Positions 1-8,680 are shown, counted from the first letter of the stretch. The stretch is 64,000 nt of DNA from Pararhizobium sp. YC-54 (GCF_025847205.1 NZ_JAOYTH010000014.1:113841-177840), one strand, 5' to 3'. The notes: a model not told the origin generated them from the sequence alone. Numbers and translations: made by a program.

Positions 1-2
1 GG

Positions 3-157
3 AACGTCACATGGGAAGAGCCTAAGGACCGTGGCATCGGCATGATCTTCCAATCCTACGCGCTTTATCCCCGCATGTCGGTGCGCAAGAACCTGTCCTT
101 CGGGCTGCGCGTCGCAGGGCTGCCAAAGGCGGAGATCGGGGCGAGGGTCTCGCAGCC
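3..157 (+). pseudogene. Internal fragment of an ABC transporter ATPase (UgpC/MalK type)
   Basis: The reading frame is open from base 3 and encodes the Q-loop region of a carbohydrate-type ABC ATPase, with [12 protein letters not shown] followed by [18 protein letters not shown]. This is the stretch just after Walker A in the UgpC/MalK family. The similarity stops near base 157, where the sequence switches to unrelated DNA, so Walker B and the signature motif are absent here. The upstream part may lie outside the window. It is not a piece of the complete ugpC at 1040-2089, whose matching segment reads differently, so it comes from another transporter. A dead remnant is near certain. Confidence 0.75.
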
Positions 158-416
158 CGACTGTCCTATCGTAGCTCTTTGCACCACAGTAAGCGATGTT
201 CGCCATCGCGACGCATCTCAGGGAAGCCGGCACGAGTGCGATGCCACTACCACTGGCAACAAGGCTGAGCGCCGTGAGAAAGTCGCGCACGACAAGGGTC
301 TTCTGCGGCTGCAATGTCATTTTGGCAATGAAGTCCGCGACATATTCCATGAATCCACTTCGTTCGTCGAAGGCGGGAACGATGAACGTTTCGGTGTTCG
401 GGACTGGGAACTCCAC
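158..416 (-). pseudogene. LysR-family regulator, effector-domain fragment
   Basis: Read on the minus strand this segment has no stop and gives a typical end of a LysR substrate-binding domain, including [29 protein letters not shown] and ALVPASLR. The pattern of a V.SG.GIALVP turn near the C-terminus is the usual LysR signature. There is no helix-turn-helix part and no natural start. Both ends are cut, by the IS21 scrap on one side and the ATPase scrap on the other. Identified from family pattern only; the original target genes are unknown. Confidence 0.6.
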
Positions 417-537
417 GTGTCGCGCAACACTGTTCGCAAGATTCTGCGTTCCGACGAGACCGATTTTGCCTATGAACGCGAGCGACAACCGCTGCCAAGG
501 ATCGGAGCCTGGAAGGCCGAGATCGAGCGGTTCTGGT
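415..537 (+). mobile_element. IS21-family istA transposase remnant
   Basis: The frame encodes [32 protein letters not shown] and KAEIERFW. This is the end of the helix-turn-helix and the following basic stretch of an IstA transposase of IS21-type elements. Neither the DDE catalytic part nor istB is present, and no terminal repeats could be matched. It is a decayed fragment of about 40 codons joined directly to the LysR scrap. Confidence 0.65.
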
Positions 538-544
538 TGCCAAT

Positions 545-742
545 GAAGGGAAGCCATCGCGTGGACTTGCCGTGCGTATTTCTTCGGTTGCCGACAAGCG
601 CAGCGCCCTGATCGGCCTGGCTGAATACGGCGAAAAGGTTCTTGACGCCCTGGCCAGGAGACATTTGGACGCAATGCTTCAGAATAAACCCCTGCTATTT
701 GAATCACTCTCGCGACTTCGGGAGTTGGCTCAGATAAGCTAG
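545..742 (+). pseudogene. MarR-like regulator, C-terminal fragment
   Basis: A 65-residue open stretch with a natural stop reads [19 protein letters not shown], then EKVLDALARRHLDAML and ends in a helical tail. The D-K-R-S motif followed by a short beta turn and G.KVLDAL helix resembles the wing and dimerisation helix of MarR-family regulators. The DNA-recognition helix and start are missing. The family call is tentative because only the end of the protein is left. Confidence 0.4.
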
Positions 743-1039
743 TTAGCCCTTGCTGCGATCAGTTTGGGGGAGCAGCAGTTTGTCGCGCCAACGAGGAAGT
801 TCGGGTGCATTCGCCCTTCTATGCCTGAGAGGCAGCGGCAATTGGTGATACTATCGCACGAGGCCGGGGGACCATGCAGTTCCCGAACTCCCCTCCTCTC
901 GACTTGCGAACCTCAAGGGGATATCAGCGCAAATTTGTCATCACAGCTAGACCATGCTTAGCAAACATTCCCGGTAGTAGCTTGATGCATCTTTTGGCTG
1001 ATAACTGGTCCGGGTTGATGTCGCCCAGCGACCATCGCG
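743..1039. other. Intergenic stretch with no recognised gene
   Basis: Short open frames are present but none resembles a known family or has a convincing ribosome binding site. A GC-rich dyad near 870-900 (ggggga / ttccc with gaactcccc) could form a hairpin, but it lacks a T run on either strand. It lies downstream of ugpC and might help end that transcript. Confidence 0.3.
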
Positions 1040-2089
1040 TTACATGAGCCGCGCGCCTTGATTGTCGAAGAAATGCAGACTTGGTGCCTTGGCGCCGATG
1101 GGCACGACTTCATCGATGGCGATGCGCGACCGACCGGCAACACGAAAGACAATCGGGGCTCCATCCGAAAGGGTGCCGTGGACGTAGCTTTCCGCACCGA
1201 CGAGCTCGACGGCGGCAACCTTTACATCCATCCTGAAGGCATCGTCGACCGCTCCCGTCGCCAGGTGAAGATCTTCTGGGCGAATTCCAAGTGTGGCGAC
1301 GTCCGGCGGAAGGGATATCGTGTGGGATAGAGCCCACTGGCCACCCGCAGCAGCTGACATGGCCAGGAGGTTCATCGAGGGAGACCCTATAAAGGTGGCA
1401 ACGAAGGTTGTCGCAGGCCTTTCATAAAGCTCAATCGGTGTACCGACCTGTTCAATGCGACCGCCGTTTAGCACGACGAGCCGATCGGCCAGCGTCATCG
1501 CCTCCATTTGGTCATGGGTGACATAGACACTGGTCGTGGCCAGAGACCGCTGCAAGCGTTTGATTTCGACCCGCATCTGCACGCGCAGTTTGGCATCAAG
1601 ATTGGAAAGCGGCTCGTCGAACAGATAGGCAGCCGGTTCCCGCACAATGGCGCGGCCCATGGCAACCCGTTGGCGCTGGCCGCCGGACAATTGCCGTGGC
1701 TTACGCTCGAGGAACGGCCCGATTTCCAATGCCTTTGCGGCATCGGCGATCCGCCGATCGATTTCCTCCTTCGGTGTGTTGCGGTTTTTCAAACCGTAGG
1801 CGAGATTTTCGCGTACCGTCATATGCGGATAAAGGGCATAGTTCTGAAAGACCATGGCGATGTCGCGTTCAGAAGGCTCCAGATCGTTGACAACCCGGTT
1901 GCCGATTGAGATCTTACCGCCGGTGATGCTTTCGAGTCCGGCAATCATGCGCAACAGGGTCGATTTTCCGCAGCCCGATGGGCCGACCAGCACGACCAGT
2001 TCCCCGTCAGTGATGTCAAGCGACACGCCCTTGATCGCGTCGACTGTCCCGTATTTCTTCCGGACGTCGTCCAGTACAATCTTGGCCAT
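1040..2089 (-). CDS. ugpC: Glycerol-3-phosphate-type ABC transporter ATPase UgpC
   Basis: A 349-residue cytoplasmic ATPase that would energise uptake by UgpAE with the binding protein UgpB. Visible motifs are Walker [10 protein letters not shown] at residues 36-44, the Q loop [10 protein letters not shown] near 81, signature LSGGQRQR at 134-141, Walker B AAYLFDEP at 153-160 and the H-loop histidine near 192. A C-terminal regulatory TOBE-like region of about 110 residues follows, as in MalK/UgpC. The start at 2089 (MAKIVL) is chosen because it overlaps the ugpE stop by one base (TAATG); an upstream in-frame ATG at 2125 would run deep into ugpE. It is the last gene of the operon ugpB-ugpA-ugpE-ugpC. 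Related sugar ABC ATPases are interchangeable, so specificity rests on the operon partners. Confidence 0.88.
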   Translation of the reverse strand: MAKIVLDDVRKKYGTVDAIKGVSLDITDGELVVLVGPSGCGKSTLLRMIAGLESITGGKISIGNRVVNDLEPSERDIAMVFQNYALYPHMTVRENLAYGLKNRNTPKEEIDRRIADAAKALEIGPFLERKPRQLSGGQRQRVAMGRAIVREPAAYLFDEPLSNLDAKLRVQMRVEIKRLQRSLATTSVYVTHDQMEAMTLADRLVVLNGGRIEQVGTPIELYERPATTFVATFIGSPSMNLLAMSAAAGGQWALSHTISLPPDVATLGIRPEDLHLATGAVDDAFRMDVKVAAVELVGAESYVHGTLSDGAPIVFRVAGRSRIAIDEVVPIGAKAPSLHFFDNQGARLM

Positions 2090-2937
2090 TACTTCTCCGT
2101 CTCCACAAGACCTTTGACAAACCATCGCTGCATCAGAACGACGACGACAATCGGGGGGATGATGGCGACGATCGCCGTCACCATGACGTAGTTCCAGGGG
2201 GTGGATGCATCCGTGAAATCCACCATGCGACGGAGTCCGATAATGATCGTGTTCATTTTCGCGTCATTGGTAACGAGAAGCGGCCACAGATATTGCGTCC
2301 AGCCATAGATGAACAGGATTACGAACAGCGCCGCGATATTGGTGCTCGACAAGGGCAGCAGGATGTCGCGCATAAAGCGGAATGGCCCGGCATTGTCGAT
2401 GCGCGCCGCTTCAACCAACTCGCCGGGTATGGTGAGGAAAAACTGTCGGAACAGGAAAGTTGCTGTCGCAGATGCCATCAGCGGCAGTGTCAGCCCGGCA
2501 TAGGTATCGATCAGCCCGAGATCGACGATCACCTTGTAGGTCGGTAGAATCCGCACTTCGACGGGCAGCATCAGGGTAACGAAGATCATCCAGAAAAAGA
2601 CCATCCGGAACGGAAAGCGGAAGAAGACGATGGCGAAGGCGGACAGGAAGGAAATGAAGATCTTTCCGACCGCGATGGCGATGGCCACTACAAATGAGTT
2701 GAACAACAGCCGTTCGAGGCTCACGCCGACTACCCGCTCGACGCCGCCCGCCATGGCGTCGCTGTAGTTTTCGATCATGTGCCCCCCCGGCAGCAGTGAC
2801 ATCGGCGGCCGGATGATGGCTTCCGAGGTCATCGTCGAGGCGATGAAGGTGTAGTAGATCGGGAAGGCAACGATAATGATCCCAACGATCAGGATGAAGT
2901 GGCCAACCAGATTGGCGACGGGGCGTTTCTCGATCAT
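2089..2937 (-). CDS. ugpE: Glycerol-3-phosphate-type ABC transporter permease UgpE
   Basis: An inner-membrane permease of 282 residues, usual length for the family. The first hydrophobic segment (residues about 9-32) is followed by a periplasmic part with [18 protein letters not shown], and five more membrane spans. The cytoplasmic EAA-type loop is visible as [20 protein letters not shown] near residue 190, which contacts the ATPase. It forms the channel with UgpA. The gene follows ugpA after 9 bases and overlaps the ugpC start by one base, so the genes are translationally linked. Confidence 0.87.
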   Translation of the reverse strand: MIEKRPVANLVGHFILIVGIIIVAFPIYYTFIASTMTSEAIIRPPMSLLPGGHMIENYSDAMAGGVERVVGVSLERLLFNSFVVAIAIAVGKIFISFLSAFAIVFFRFPFRMVFFWMIFVTLMLPVEVRILPTYKVIVDLGLIDTYAGLTLPLMASATATFLFRQFFLTIPGELVEAARIDNAGPFRFMRDILLPLSSTNIAALFVILFIYGWTQYLWPLLVTNDAKMNTIIIGLRRMVDFTDASTPWNYVMVTAIVAIIPPIVVVVLMQRWFVKGLVETEK

Positions 2938-2946
2938 GTTCTGTCA

Positions 2947-3834
2947 TCAACCGTAATGCACGCGCTTCTCGACGAAGCGGAATTGAAACGCCGTCAGCGC
3001 GATGACAATGATCATGAGGATGACGGATTGAGCGGCGGAGGAGCCGAGGTTCAGATTGACGAAGCCGTCGTTGTAAACCTTGTAGACCAAAGTCTCGGTT
3101 GCTTTGGCAGGGCCGCCGCCGGTCACCGCGTGGATGATGCCGAAGGTGTCGAAGAAGGCATAGACGGTGTTGACCACCAGCAGGAAGAAGGTGGTCGGCG
3201 CCAGGAGCGGAAAGACGATGGTCCAAAAGCGGCGCGCGCCGCGAGCACCGTCAATGGAAGCCGCTTCGATCAGGGACTTCGGGATCGCCTGCAGACCGGC
3301 GACAAAAAACAGGAAGTTGTAGCTGATCTGTTTCCAAGCGGCCGCGACCACGATGAGCGCCATAGCTTGGTCGCCATTCAACAGCGGATCCCAGGCAAAG
3401 CCGTTGCGCCGGAGGAGATAGGCCAGCGTCCCCATGGCCGGATTGAACATGAAGAGCCACAGCATGCCTGCAACGGCGGGCGCGACCGCATAGGGCCAGA
3501 TCAAAAGCGTGCGATACGACGTCTGGCCGCGCACCACTTTGTCGGCGGCAGTCGCTAGCAGCATGGCAAAGCCCATCGACACCAGCGCGGTCAAAAGACT
3601 AAAAACCACAGTGACCTGCAGGGCGTGGATGTAATTGGGGTCGGCAAGCACGGCCGAGAAATTTGCAAAGCCCACGAAGCCGCTCTTCAGGCCGAAAGGA
3701 TCCTCGCGAAGGGTCGACTGATAGATCGCCTGGCTGGCCGGCCAGAAGAAGAAGACCACGGTCAGGACGATCTGGGGTGCAACCAGAAGATAAGGCAGGA
3801 TCTTGTTGGGGAATGCGACAGTGTGCAAAGGCAT
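2947..3834 (-). CDS. ugpA: Glycerol-3-phosphate-type ABC transporter permease UgpA
   Basis: The partner permease of UgpE, 295 residues with six predicted membrane spans. The opening segment [16 protein letters not shown], the periplasmic stretch [18 protein letters not shown] and the loop [18 protein letters not shown] (the EAA motif) are characteristic of UgpA. It lies 82 bases downstream of ugpB, the usual gene order for this uptake system. The sequence matches UgpA more than general maltose-type permeases, which supports a glycerol-3-phosphate or glycerophosphodiester substrate; that step is family inference. Confidence 0.87.
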   Translation of the reverse strand: MPLHTVAFPNKILPYLLVAPQIVLTVVFFFWPASQAIYQSTLREDPFGLKSGFVGFANFSAVLADPNYIHALQVTVVFSLLTALVSMGFAMLLATAADKVVRGQTSYRTLLIWPYAVAPAVAGMLWLFMFNPAMGTLAYLLRRNGFAWDPLLNGDQAMALIVVAAAWKQISYNFLFFVAGLQAIPKSLIEAASIDGARGARRFWTIVFPLLAPTTFFLLVVNTVYAFFDTFGIIHAVTGGGPAKATETLVYKVYNDGFVNLNLGSSAAQSVILMIIVIALTAFQFRFVEKRVHYG

Positions 3835-3916
3835 GCTCCTCGGGCGGCACGTTCAGGAGGTGTCATTTCGTGCCGCTCGCATCATGAGAACGCGAGCGGC
3901 GGAACATGTCCTGCGC

Positions 3917-5224
3917 CTAGTTGCCGACAGCCTCAGCGATCGCCGCGTTGCCACGTTCGACTGCCTTGTCGAGCGCCGTCTTCGCATCCTGCGAACCGGC
4001 TAGCATCGCTTCAAACTCTTCATTCATAATGTCGCGCACCTGTGGCAGGTTGACGAGGCGTACGCCCTTGGAGTTTTCGGTCGGTGCCTTGCCCATCATC
4101 TGCAGGATCGGCGTCTCGCGGGCCGGGTTCTTTTCATAGAATCCCGATTTCTTGGTTGCGTCGTAAGCCGCGTTGGTAACCGGCAGATAGCCGGAGACCT
4201 GATGCAGGCGCGCCTGGATTTCCGTCTGTGATAGGAAATTGAAGAACTGCGCGACGCCCTTGTATTCCGCATCACTCTTGCCGCCGAAGACCCAAAGGCT
4301 GGCGCCGCCGGGAATGGTGTTCTGCGGACCGTGACCTTCATAGTACGGCAACTGGCCGATGCCATAATTGATACCCGACTTGACGATGTCGCCGAGACCT
4401 CCGGAGGATTCGGTCAGGATGGCGCATTCGCCCGACATGAAGAGCTGCTTGGCCTCCGAAGTTCGACCGCCGTATCGGAACGTGCCATCCTTGGCGAGGT
4501 CGGCGATCGCTTGGAAATGCTCCACGAATAGCGGTGAATTGAATTCAAGTTTCACATCGGGGTCGGCAAGGCCGTTCTCATTCGTACCGTAGGCGACATT
4601 ATTCCACGCGGCAAAATTCTCAGTCTGGATCCAGGTCAGCCAAGTGGAGGTGATGCCGCATGTCGATGCGCCACTGGTCTTGATCTTCTTGGCAGCCTCG
4701 AACACCTGCGGCCAGGTCTTGGGGGGATTTTCGGCATCAAGCCCCGCCTTCACAAATGCATCCTTGTTGTAATACATGATCGGAGAGGACGAATTGTAGG
4801 GGAACGACAGCATGGTGCCGTCGGGTTTGGAATAATAGGCGACGATCCCGGCCAGATACTGCGACTTGTCAAACGTGTAGCCGCCCTTCTGCAACACTTC
4901 GGCGGCGGGAACAATGGCACCTTCGGCCCCCATCATCACGCCGCTACCCGCGTCGAAGACCTGGATGATGGCCGGAGGCTGCTTCGAGCGGTAGGCCGCG
5001 ATACCGGCGTTCAGCGTTTCGGGATAAGTTCCCTTGAAGACCGGTGTGATCTTGTACTCGCTCTGGCTTTCGTTGAATTCCTTCGCCAGTTGGTCGACAA
5101 CTTCGTTGTTGGCGCCGGTCATGGCATGCCACCATTGTAGTTCGGTGGCCGCAATTGCACTCGATCCGAACAGCAGTGAAAAAGCAACGGTCGCTGTAGA
5201 GGCAGCGATGTGATGTGTGGACAT
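3917..5224 (-). CDS. ugpB: Periplasmic glycerol-3-phosphate-binding protein UgpB
   Basis: A 435-residue family-1 solute-binding protein. Residues 1-26 are a Sec signal peptide ending in SSAIA. The mature protein begins ATELQWWHAMTGANNEVVDQ and has the UgpB stretches FKGTYPETLNAGIAAYRS and VFDAGSGVMM. Tryptophan and glutamate residues in WWHAMTG sit where UgpB binds its ligand. It is the first gene of the operon. No PHO box was found upstream, but three AAACGAA direct repeats lie about 115-145 bases before the start, which suggests DeoR/GlpR-type rather than PhoB control. Confidence 0.88.
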   Translation of the reverse strand: MSTHHIAASTATVAFSLLFGSSAIAATELQWWHAMTGANNEVVDQLAKEFNESQSEYKITPVFKGTYPETLNAGIAAYRSKQPPAIIQVFDAGSGVMMGAEGAIVPAAEVLQKGGYTFDKSQYLAGIVAYYSKPDGTMLSFPYNSSSPIMYYNKDAFVKAGLDAENPPKTWPQVFEAAKKIKTSGASTCGITSTWLTWIQTENFAAWNNVAYGTNENGLADPDVKLEFNSPLFVEHFQAIADLAKDGTFRYGGRTSEAKQLFMSGECAILTESSGGLGDIVKSGINYGIGQLPYYEGHGPQNTIPGGASLWVFGGKSDAEYKGVAQFFNFLSQTEIQARLHQVSGYLPVTNAAYDATKKSGFYEKNPARETPILQMMGKAPTENSKGVRLVNLPQVRDIMNEEFEAMLAGSQDAKTALDKAVERGNAAIAEAVGN

Positions 5225-5338
5225 GGTTCCTCCCTATTGTTCCAGTCGGTGCAGACTTACCCTTGGAACAGCTTGTTCCGATGAGAGATCCTCCTCGATC
5301 CCACTTCGGCTTGCTTCGCGACGAAGCGACCCCCATTC

Positions 5339-5369
5339 AAAACGAAAACAAACGAACTCGCAAACGAAA
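5339..5369 (-). promoter_or_regulatory. DeoR/GlpR-like direct-repeat operator upstream of ugpB
   Basis: Three copies of AAACGAA occur at 5340-5346, 5350-5356 and 5362-5368, spaced 10 and 12 bases apart. In the direction of ugpB they read TTCGTTT. Repeats of TTTCGTTT type are typical operators of DeoR-family repressors such as GlpR in alphaproteobacteria. The position suits control of the ugp operon. No glpR-like gene is in the window. Binding is inferred. Confidence 0.45.
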
Positions 5370-5564
5370 TTATGAAAGGTGCGTGAACTTGTCTAAAATC
5401 CCGTCAACCGACCAAAGATCCACGGGACGTGGCCATGCGCGACGGCAGGCCACACGGGTCGGATGATGATTACGACTGTGGTGGCCATGTTGGAATGTCC
5501 GCCGTTTCTCACCGCATCAAAAAGATTATAGCATTAAAATTGCACTCAATGGCAGTCGACCTCG

Positions 5565-5798
5565 GTCGAGGCGACTGCCGTGGCGCCATTGTCGCCGCGC
5601 GCTCGTTCCGGCGCTACGGTGTTGATGCCTCTCACCTGGACCCAGGGGAAGACGGATCTCGATCCCAAGCGGTTTACCATCCGCACCGTGCCGGCGCTCC
5701 TTCAGAAGACGAGCGCCCGGCAGGACTATTGCGACGGGCAGCGATCGCTCGAGCAGGCGATCAAGCGGCTTGCCAAGTCGATGAAGCAGGCCGCCTGA
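5565..5798 (+). pseudogene. LigD polymerase-domain C-terminal remnant
   Basis: The frame encodes [35 protein letters not shown] and [18 protein letters not shown] before a natural stop. This is the end of the primase/polymerase (PolDom) part of LigD-type enzymes used in bacterial non-homologous end joining. The domain normally spans about 290 residues, so only the last quarter is left and there is no credible start signal. No ku gene is nearby. A second ligD scrap lies on the opposite strand at 7110-7239. Confidence 0.7.
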
Positions 5799-5810
5799 AC
5801 GCGCAATCCG

Positions 5811-6089
5811 TCAGATACCATAGCGCCGATCGAGTTCTGTGAGGGCAGACTGCACTTCATCGATCGAGACTGGCTCCGGTGTTCCGGGCAATTGACGGAG
5901 GGCCGGCTTCGAATCAACAGCGTAAAAGTCCGACGCCCAGGCCGCGAGGATCGCCCGCTTGTCGTCAACTGAAAGAGCAGGCGCTCTGGCCACATCGATC
6001 GGCCGCTGAAGCTGCATGCCCTGAACCAGAACCGTTGGTCCCATCGCCATCGCATTGTTGGCCGCCTGCTGCAGCATGTCGTGCATCAT
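5811..6089 (-). CDS. Small conserved-looking hypothetical protein
   Basis: A 92-residue protein of unknown function. The N-terminal part is Met- and Ala-rich (MMHDMLQQAANNAMAMG), followed by a charged helical segment with DDKRAILAAWASDFYAV and a C-terminal helix SIDEVQSALTELDRRYGI. No signal peptide or membrane span is seen. The start at 6089 lies four bases after AGGAG; the next ATG at 6086 is equally possible. It begins 9 bases after the DUF982 gene and probably shares its transcript in the stress-related gene group with the small heat-shock protein. Confidence 0.6.
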   Translation of the reverse strand: MMHDMLQQAANNAMAMGPTVLVQGMQLQRPIDVARAPALSVDDKRAILAAWASDFYAVDSKPALRQLPGTPEPVSIDEVQSALTELDRRYGI

Positions 6090-6097
6090 CGGTCTCC

Positions 6098-6397
6098 TCA
6101 TCGCACATGCGGGGCCCGCTCGCGCTGCAGGCGTAACGCGGCGATCACGTTTGTTTCGGGCGCCAGAAGATCGTGTTTCTCGGCAAAGGCGGCAAACAGG
6201 CCCCGCGCGGTCTCTGGTTCGATCTCACCGTGCAACGCCGCACTGCATGCCTTGAGCGCGACCGAGTGCGCGGCGTCTCTCAGCGAGGCCGGCCATTCGA
6301 CGAGATGCCGGTAGGCGTCCATCACGCTGCGAACCTCTGCCGGAAAGCCGAGGCCGATCAGAATGGAAACAGGCTGTCTGAACATATCGGGTTTCAT
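6098..6397 (-). CDS. DUF982 domain protein
   Basis: A 99-residue soluble protein with the DUF982 pattern common in Rhizobiales plasmids: PVSILIGLG at the start, SVMDAYRHLVEWPASL in the middle, then ALKACSAALHGEIEPETARG and a final helix. Function is unknown for the family. It is preceded by GGAGAG at a suitable distance and followed closely by the hypothetical gene at 5811. It lies 68 bases downstream of the small heat-shock gene, an arrangement that suggests co-expression under stress. Confidence 0.8.
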   Translation of the reverse strand: MKPDMFRQPVSILIGLGFPAEVRSVMDAYRHLVEWPASLRDAAHSVALKACSAALHGEIEPETARGLFAAFAEKHDLLAPETNVIAALRLQRERAPHVR

Positions 6398-6465
6398 CGC
6401 TCTCTCCTTCCCAACCCGGAATGTTGATGGGCGCCGTCGCCACGGCGCCCCTGTTCAACCGAGGG

Positions 6466-6939
6466 TCAAGCCGCCTTCTGCGCTTCGATCTGCGCCGGAG
6501 CAACCGACGTCAAAGCGGGCTCGCTCTGGATCGAGATTTTGCGCGGCTTCAGGGCCTCCGGGATCTCGCGAACGAGGTCGATCGACAGGAGACCGTTGCT
6601 CAGATCCGCTCCGTTCACCCTGACATGGTCGGCAAGCTCGAACCGGTGTTCGAACGGACGGCCGGCAATGCCGCGATGCAGGTAGCCATCGGCGGATGCC
6701 TCCTGCTTCTTGCCGGTGACAGTCAGAAGGTTGGACTGGAACGTGATGTCGAGGTCGTCCTGGGCAAAGCCGGCCACCGCGACGGAGATCCGGTAGGTGT
6801 CGTCACCGGTCTTGACGATGTCATAGGGCGGCCAGTCGCTGATGGAACGGGCACGTTGAGCGTTTTCAAGCAGATTGAACACCCGATCGAAGCCGACGCT
6901 CGAGCGGAAGAGAGGTGCGTAGTCATAAGATGTTGCCAT
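6466..6939 (-). CDS. Small heat-shock protein, Hsp20/IbpA family
   Basis: An alpha-crystallin chaperone of 157 residues that would hold unfolding proteins during heat stress in the cytoplasm. It has the N-terminal region typical of IbpA-like rhizobial proteins (DYAPLFRSSVGFDRVFNLL), the start of the crystallin domain DWPPYDIVKTGDDTYRI, the core VAVAGFAQDDLDI and GIAGRPFEHRFELADHV, and the C-terminal strand with IEAQKAA. The ATG at 6939 is preferred over 6945 because it sits eight bases from AGGAGG. The 5' leader has ROSE thermometer features, so translation is probably heat induced. Confidence 0.88.
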   Translation of the reverse strand: MATSYDYAPLFRSSVGFDRVFNLLENAQRARSISDWPPYDIVKTGDDTYRISVAVAGFAQDDLDITFQSNLLTVTGKKQEASADGYLHRGIAGRPFEHRFELADHVRVNGADLSNGLLSIDLVREIPEALKPRKISIQSEPALTSVAPAQIEAQKAA

Positions 6940-7045
6940 AGCCATATCCTCCTTGAAGCAACATGGGTTACGGAAGCGCCGAAAGCGACGCCCCAGCAAG
7001 GCCAGCCCTGTCATCAGCGGCTGGCGGCAATCGATTTGGTTTTTG
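6940..7045 (-). promoter_or_regulatory. ROSE-like RNA thermometer and leader of the hsp20 gene
   Basis: The leader ends with TTGCTTCAAGGAGGAT just before the start codons. The TTGCT segment can pair with AGGAG across a four-base loop, leaving the bulged-G pairing that is the hallmark of ROSE elements. Upstream stems are visible, such as GCCAGCC with ggctggc near 7010-7024 and the GC-rich GGGGCGTCGC segment. ROSE leaders are known from rhizobial small heat-shock genes. Folding and temperature response are not tested here. Confidence 0.6.
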
Positions 7046-7062
7046 ACAATTTCGGATTCAAG
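7030..7062 (-). promoter_or_regulatory. Possible RpoH-type promoter for hsp20
   Basis: CTTGAA, the sigma-32 -35 hexamer, lies at 7057-7062 on the minus strand, about 100 bases upstream of the hsp20 leader end. A weak CAAATC -10 candidate lies 18 bases downstream. The -35 match is exact but the -10 is poor, so the call is tentative. Confidence 0.35.
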
Positions 7063-7109
7063 AGCGTCGCCAGAAAAATTCTTGCCTTTTTTGCCTCTGC
7101 TGGCGCCAC

Positions 7110-7239
7110 TCAATCCAGCGCGTAAACCGCAGCATTGTCCTGACCATCGCGCAAGCCTTTGTACGAAGTATGGCGAAGATTGCCGTCGTCGGTCCAGCCG
7201 CGGAATTCGATCTCGGCAATCAATGTCGGTGACACGCCG
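7110..7239 (-). pseudogene. LigD ligase-domain C-terminal remnant
   Basis: The minus-strand frame gives VSPTLIAEIEFRGWTDDG, then NLRHTSYKGLRDGQD and a stop. This is the end of the OB-fold of ATP-dependent LigD/LigC-type DNA ligases (the ...AEIEF.GWT.DG..R..S.KGLR... signature). The upstream part through about 7620 is open in pieces but does not read as ligase, so the gene is frameshifted or replaced. It is on the opposite strand from the polymerase-domain remnant at 5565. Confidence 0.68.
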
Positions 7240-7721
7240 ACAGAAGCGGCCGACGATGAGCTGAACGAAGACGTCGCCGGACGCCGGGCTTTCGCATGGC
7301 GGCGTCTCGGCTGGCCCGTGCTGACATCGCCGGGCCATCCGGATCGTAGTTCGGTCTCGCCGATACCATGCAAAGCTTTTTCCTGTCGCCCTCCAAGCCG
7401 ACCGAGAGCGGGATCATCTGGGCGCGGGAGCCGTGGCAGATTATAAAGAAGCTTTTGTCGGAATCGATGTAGCCAAGCTGAACATCCGTCAGCCGCTTTG
7501 TGGCCGGTAAATGACCGACGCCCGCAGTAAGATAGGAACGGCCCCGGACGCACAATCGGGAATGCGGTAGCCAACCGGCGCATCAGAGGTTGATCACCGA
7601 CGTCCTTGAGTTCCGCCTCCACCCGTACGCGATCATCATCATGAACAGTCGTTCGTTAGAACGGCCGGTTGCACGTGCCACGAGCATTGGCAACGGACAT
7701 CAGAGCGGTGTCGCGCTCACA

Positions 7722-7823
7722 CCTTGGCAGGATAAGCCCAGGGAAGCATCTCATCGATCCGGCACCACGCTCAAGCAGCATTTCCTCGACCTCACGCAGG
7801 CTTAGGTCGAACCGGTGGTTCTT
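7722..7823 (-). mobile_element. Fused scraps of IS6-type and IS66-type transposases
   Basis: Minus-strand bases around 7771-7817 encode HRFDLSLREVEEMLLERG, the N-terminal motif of IS6/IS240-type transposases. The next segment, in another frame at about 7722-7768, encodes RIDEMLPWAYPAKV and a stop, which resembles the end of IS66 TnpC. Both are very short. The rest of 7240-7976 contains no gene that I recognise. Confidence 0.5.
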
Positions 7824-7976
7824 CTACTTGGCGGCAGGCTCGCTCATTCACCCCGCCCCGCCAATTCATTAAGCCGAAATCAGCACCCTTAAAACCGATG
7901 GCGCGCACCATACAAGCGCTTCTTCATTCAGGGTGGCACTTACCCAGGCGGCGCCAATCATGACGAGTGCATAGGA

Positions 7977-8603
7977 TTACTGTGCAGCATCAATCATGGC
8001 AATCCAAGCGACGGCGCGGCGGGCTGCGTCGGCGAGTACAGGTTTGGGCGCCTTATACCATTCGTTTTCCGGCAGCTCGCGCTTGACGCGAACAAACCCT
8101 ATTGCGTTGTCAACTGTTGGGAATTCCTGCGGCAGTGTCACGTGGAGAAAGAGCGAAACAACGGCAACGGAGCGGGAGCGGCCGCCGCGGCAGTTGATCA
8201 GCACACTGCCGCGTTCGCGCCTCGGATACGAGGGTTTTTCCGGCAGGACCTGCTCAAGTGCAGCGCGCAGGATATAATGGGCGGCAACCATTTGGGTCTC
8301 GGGATTGCCCTCGCCGTCGATCAGGCCAATTTTGAAGTACCGGATTTCGCCCGGTCCGTAGACGCTGCCCTCATGGTCCGAGACGACCCGCGGCTGCTCA
8401 ACGAAATTGAAGTCCAGATTGACTGCACAATTGACAACCGTGGTGATACCTTTGCTGCGCAAAAGATTGAGATCGCTGGCTCCTTCTTTGCCTGAAATGA
8501 ACAGATCAACGCCGTAAAGCGGATGCTGCTCGTAGATGAGACTGAGCTTTGGCAACTCGCGCGATTCCGGTTGATGAGGGATGTCCCGTTCCAATTGCTG
8601 CAT
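7977..8603 (-). CDS. Dual-specificity-type cysteine phosphatase (copy 1)
   Basis: A 208-residue cytoplasmic phosphatase of the PTP/DSP fold. The active-site loop is NCRGGRSRS, with nucleophile Cys138 and Arg144 in the CX5R spacing, and a probable general acid Asp96 in GLIDGEG. KGITTVVNCAVNLDFNF upstream is the usual core strand. The usual histidine before the cysteine is replaced by asparagine. The start at 8603 has GGAG seven bases upstream and is better than an in-frame ATG further out. It is the last gene of the seven-gene transporter operon and closely resembles the phosphatase at 21074. A small phosphorylated metabolite is a likelier substrate than protein, judged from the neighbours. 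Confidence 0.78.
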   Translation of the reverse strand: MQQLERDIPHQPESRELPKLSLIYEQHPLYGVDLFISGKEGASDLNLLRSKGITTVVNCAVNLDFNFVEQPRVVSDHEGSVYGPGEIRYFKIGLIDGEGNPETQMVAAHYILRAALEQVLPEKPSYPRRERGSVLINCRGGRSRSVAVVSLFLHVTLPQEFPTVDNAIGFVRVKRELPENEWYKAPKPVLADAARRAVAWIAMIDAAQ

Positions 8604-8680
8604 CTTGTTTCTCCGTAGTCGGCGATCTGGGGCGGCTGCCATTCCATGGTTTTGAGTTATCGATCGTCGTTGATTATAGC

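Noticed and set aside
780..960. Possible riboswitch in the left intergenic region
   Set aside because: A few stem-forming stretches are present, but none matches the conserved cores of glycine, TPP or cobalamin riboswitches, and no gene starts downstream.
5225..5560. PHO box upstream of ugpB
   Set aside because: No pair of CTGTCAT-like heptamers at the right spacing was found; only the AAACGAA repeats stand out.
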